A stretch of 64,000 nucleotides of DNA, taken from assembly GCF_007559425.1 (NCBI RefSeq), contig NZ_VMHE01000003.1, forward strand, positions 1-64,000, in the 5' to 3' direction. Below, one piece after another: positions 63,074 through 64,000 of the stretch. Origin of the DNA: Allobacillus salarius (GTDB lineage: Bacteria; Bacillota; Bacilli; Bacillales; Alkalibacillaceae). Made by a program: the position numbers and the translations under genes. Numbering within the stretch: the stretch's first letter is position 1; every line of letters begins with the position of its first letter. The notes under the pieces are model-generated. The model searched no databases. It was given only the letters and a program-made list of their open reading frames with translations, and was not told the origin of the DNA.

Positions 63074-64000
63074 TCTTTAGCCCCTTCCTCGCTAAACTGC
63101 TTCATGCGATTGACCGCTTCCTGTAATCGACCAGTTGGAACCGATAACGATACGCGAAAATAACCTTCTCCTCCAGACCCAAAAGCTGAACCTGGCGTAA
63201 GAATGACCCCCGCTTTCATCAATAATTCATCCGCAAATTCGGCTGACGTATAACCATCTGGCACAGGTGCCCAAATGAAAAACGTTGCTTTCGGTCGATC
63301 AACTTGGATCCCGAGCGCTTGCAGCCCTTCTAACATGTCATCCATTCGTTTTTCATAGATATCATTATTTGCTTTAACCGACTGCAAATCACTTCGTAAT
63401 GCTGCGGTTCCCGCTTTTTGAATCGGTATGAATTGTGACGTGTCGGTGTTGTTCTTTACCGTTGACAGCGCCCGTATCATCTCAGGATTTCCAACGACAT
63501 AACCAATTCGCCAACCCGTCATGTTGAAGCTTTTAGAAAGTGAACCGAATTCAACGCCGATATCTTTTGCCCCGGGAACTTGCATTAAGCTCGGCGCCTG
63601 ATAATCTCCATACGTAACGAGGCTATAGGCTGCATCTTGTGCCAGCATCGTTTGATGTTCCTTCGCTTTTGTAACCGCTTCCAAAAATGTATTAATAGTA
63701 ACCGTTCCCGCGGTTGGATTACTCGGGTAATTCAGCAACATTAACTTTCCTGCGTCCCATTCCTCGTCAGTTAGTTGTGAAAAATCTGGACGAAATCCAT
63801 CTTCTGCATTTAGCTGATAGTGCTGCGCTTTAGCACCGGCTAAATGGATTGCCGCTTGATAAACCGGGTATCCAGGGTTCGGTACAAGTACTCTTTCACC
63901 AGGATTCACAACAGCTGTAATCAAGTTCGCAATGCCTTCCTTTGAACCGATTAACGCAAGCACTTCCGTTTCAGGATCAAGATCGACATCGTATTGTTTT
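63070..64000 (-). CDS. Class I/II aminotransferase, partial (5' end beyond the window)
   Basis: The last 310 or so residues are visible; the frame stays open to the window edge. PLP-enzyme features: GSKEGIANL, VPNPGYPVYQAAI, LNYPSNPTAG, and the lysine motif EFGSLSKSFNMTGWRIGYVVG. Closest in style to LL-diaminopimelate/alanine-type aminotransferases. It is upstream of, and translationally coupled to, the ThDP enzyme. The likely reaction here is 2-aminoadipate to 2-oxoadipate. Confidence 0.87.
   Translation of the reverse strand, partial: KQYDVDLDPETEVLALIGSKEGIANLITAVVNPGERVLVPNPGYPVYQAAIHLAGAKAQHYQLNAEDGFRPDFSQLTDEEWDAGKLMLLNYPSNPTAGTVTINTFLEAVTKAKEHQTMLAQDAAYSLVTYGDYQAPSLMQVPGAKDIGVEFGSLSKSFNMTGWRIGYVVGNPEMIRALSTVKNNTDTSQFIPIQKAGTAALRSDLQSVKANNDIYEKRMDDMLEGLQALGIQVDRPKATFFIWAPVPDGYTSAEFADELLMKAGVILTPGSAFGSGGEGYFRVSLSVPTGRLQEAVNRMKQFSEEGAKE

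Overview
The window looks like chromosomal DNA from a low-GC Bacillaceae bacterium, probably one of the halotolerant genera near Halobacillus, Virgibacillus, Oceanobacillus or Alkalibacillus. The reasons are gene orders shared with Bacillus subtilis (metNIQ, yusE-yusF-gcvH-yusI-fadE-fadA-fadN-fadM, secG-est-rnr-smpB-ssrA, cggR-gapA-pgk-tpiA-gpmI-eno) and Bacillus-type operators (FadR, Zur, CtsR, S-box, cre). The genus is inferred only from general features. No phage, plasmid, CRISPR array or complete insertion sequence is visible.

Layout. 1-480: array of 52-bp repeats. 0.9-3.9 kb: methionine ABC importer behind two consecutive SAM riboswitches. 3.9-6.3 kb: small redox proteins, a TOPRIM protein, GcvH and an ArsC/Spx-like protein. 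6.4-11.7 kb: an accessory island between yusI and fadE, with an orphaned second copy of the fadE 3' end at its far edge; it carries a secreted 143-aa protein, an ABC ATPase, a large permease and an ISL3-family remnant. 11.7-18.4 kb: fatty-acid beta-oxidation genes with a FadR operator, then proline dehydrogenase. 18.9-22.4 kb: copZ and the zinc operon znuACB-zur with a Zur box. 22.5-28.5 kb: FtsW/RodA-type protein, ABC-F protein, MFS transporter, small DUF2619 protein, CDF transporter. 28.9-34.5 kb: ssrA, smpB, an acetyltransferase, rnr, esterase, secG. 34.6-43.8 kb: dicarboxylate/glutamate symporter and the glycolytic operon. 44-51 kb: tRNA-Arg(CCG), clpP, a methyltransferase behind a leader peptide, and a proline/imino-acid cluster with its PucR-type regulator. 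51.5-64 kb: two gene blocks that together can encode lysine catabolism to crotonyl-CoA.

How genes work together. The last 12 kb read as a pathway: lysine 6-dehydrogenase, aldehyde dehydrogenase, aminotransferase and a ThDP decarboxylase (minus strand, with an IclR regulator and a DUF3870 protein), then semialdehyde dehydrogenase, CoA-transferase and acyl-CoA dehydrogenase (plus strand, behind a structured leader RNA). The crotonyl-CoA formed would feed the beta-oxidation enzymes at 11.7-17.2 kb. The PutP, FAD oxidase and OCD-family genes could take D-proline to L-proline, which FadM would oxidise.

The most unusual observations are: (1) seven intergenic arrays of tandem repeats with the same 21-bp period and mostly related cores; (2) a 12-codon leader peptide with an Arg-Leu-Arg motif whose codons pair with the ribosome-binding site of a methyltransferase, as in macrolide-inducible erm attenuators; (3) the fadE-3'-flanked island with a secreted protein/ABC cassette; (4) an unassigned structured leader with an intrinsic terminator before the CoA-transferase operon. 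Similarity and functional calls come from reading the sequence and from memory of the families; no database search was run.
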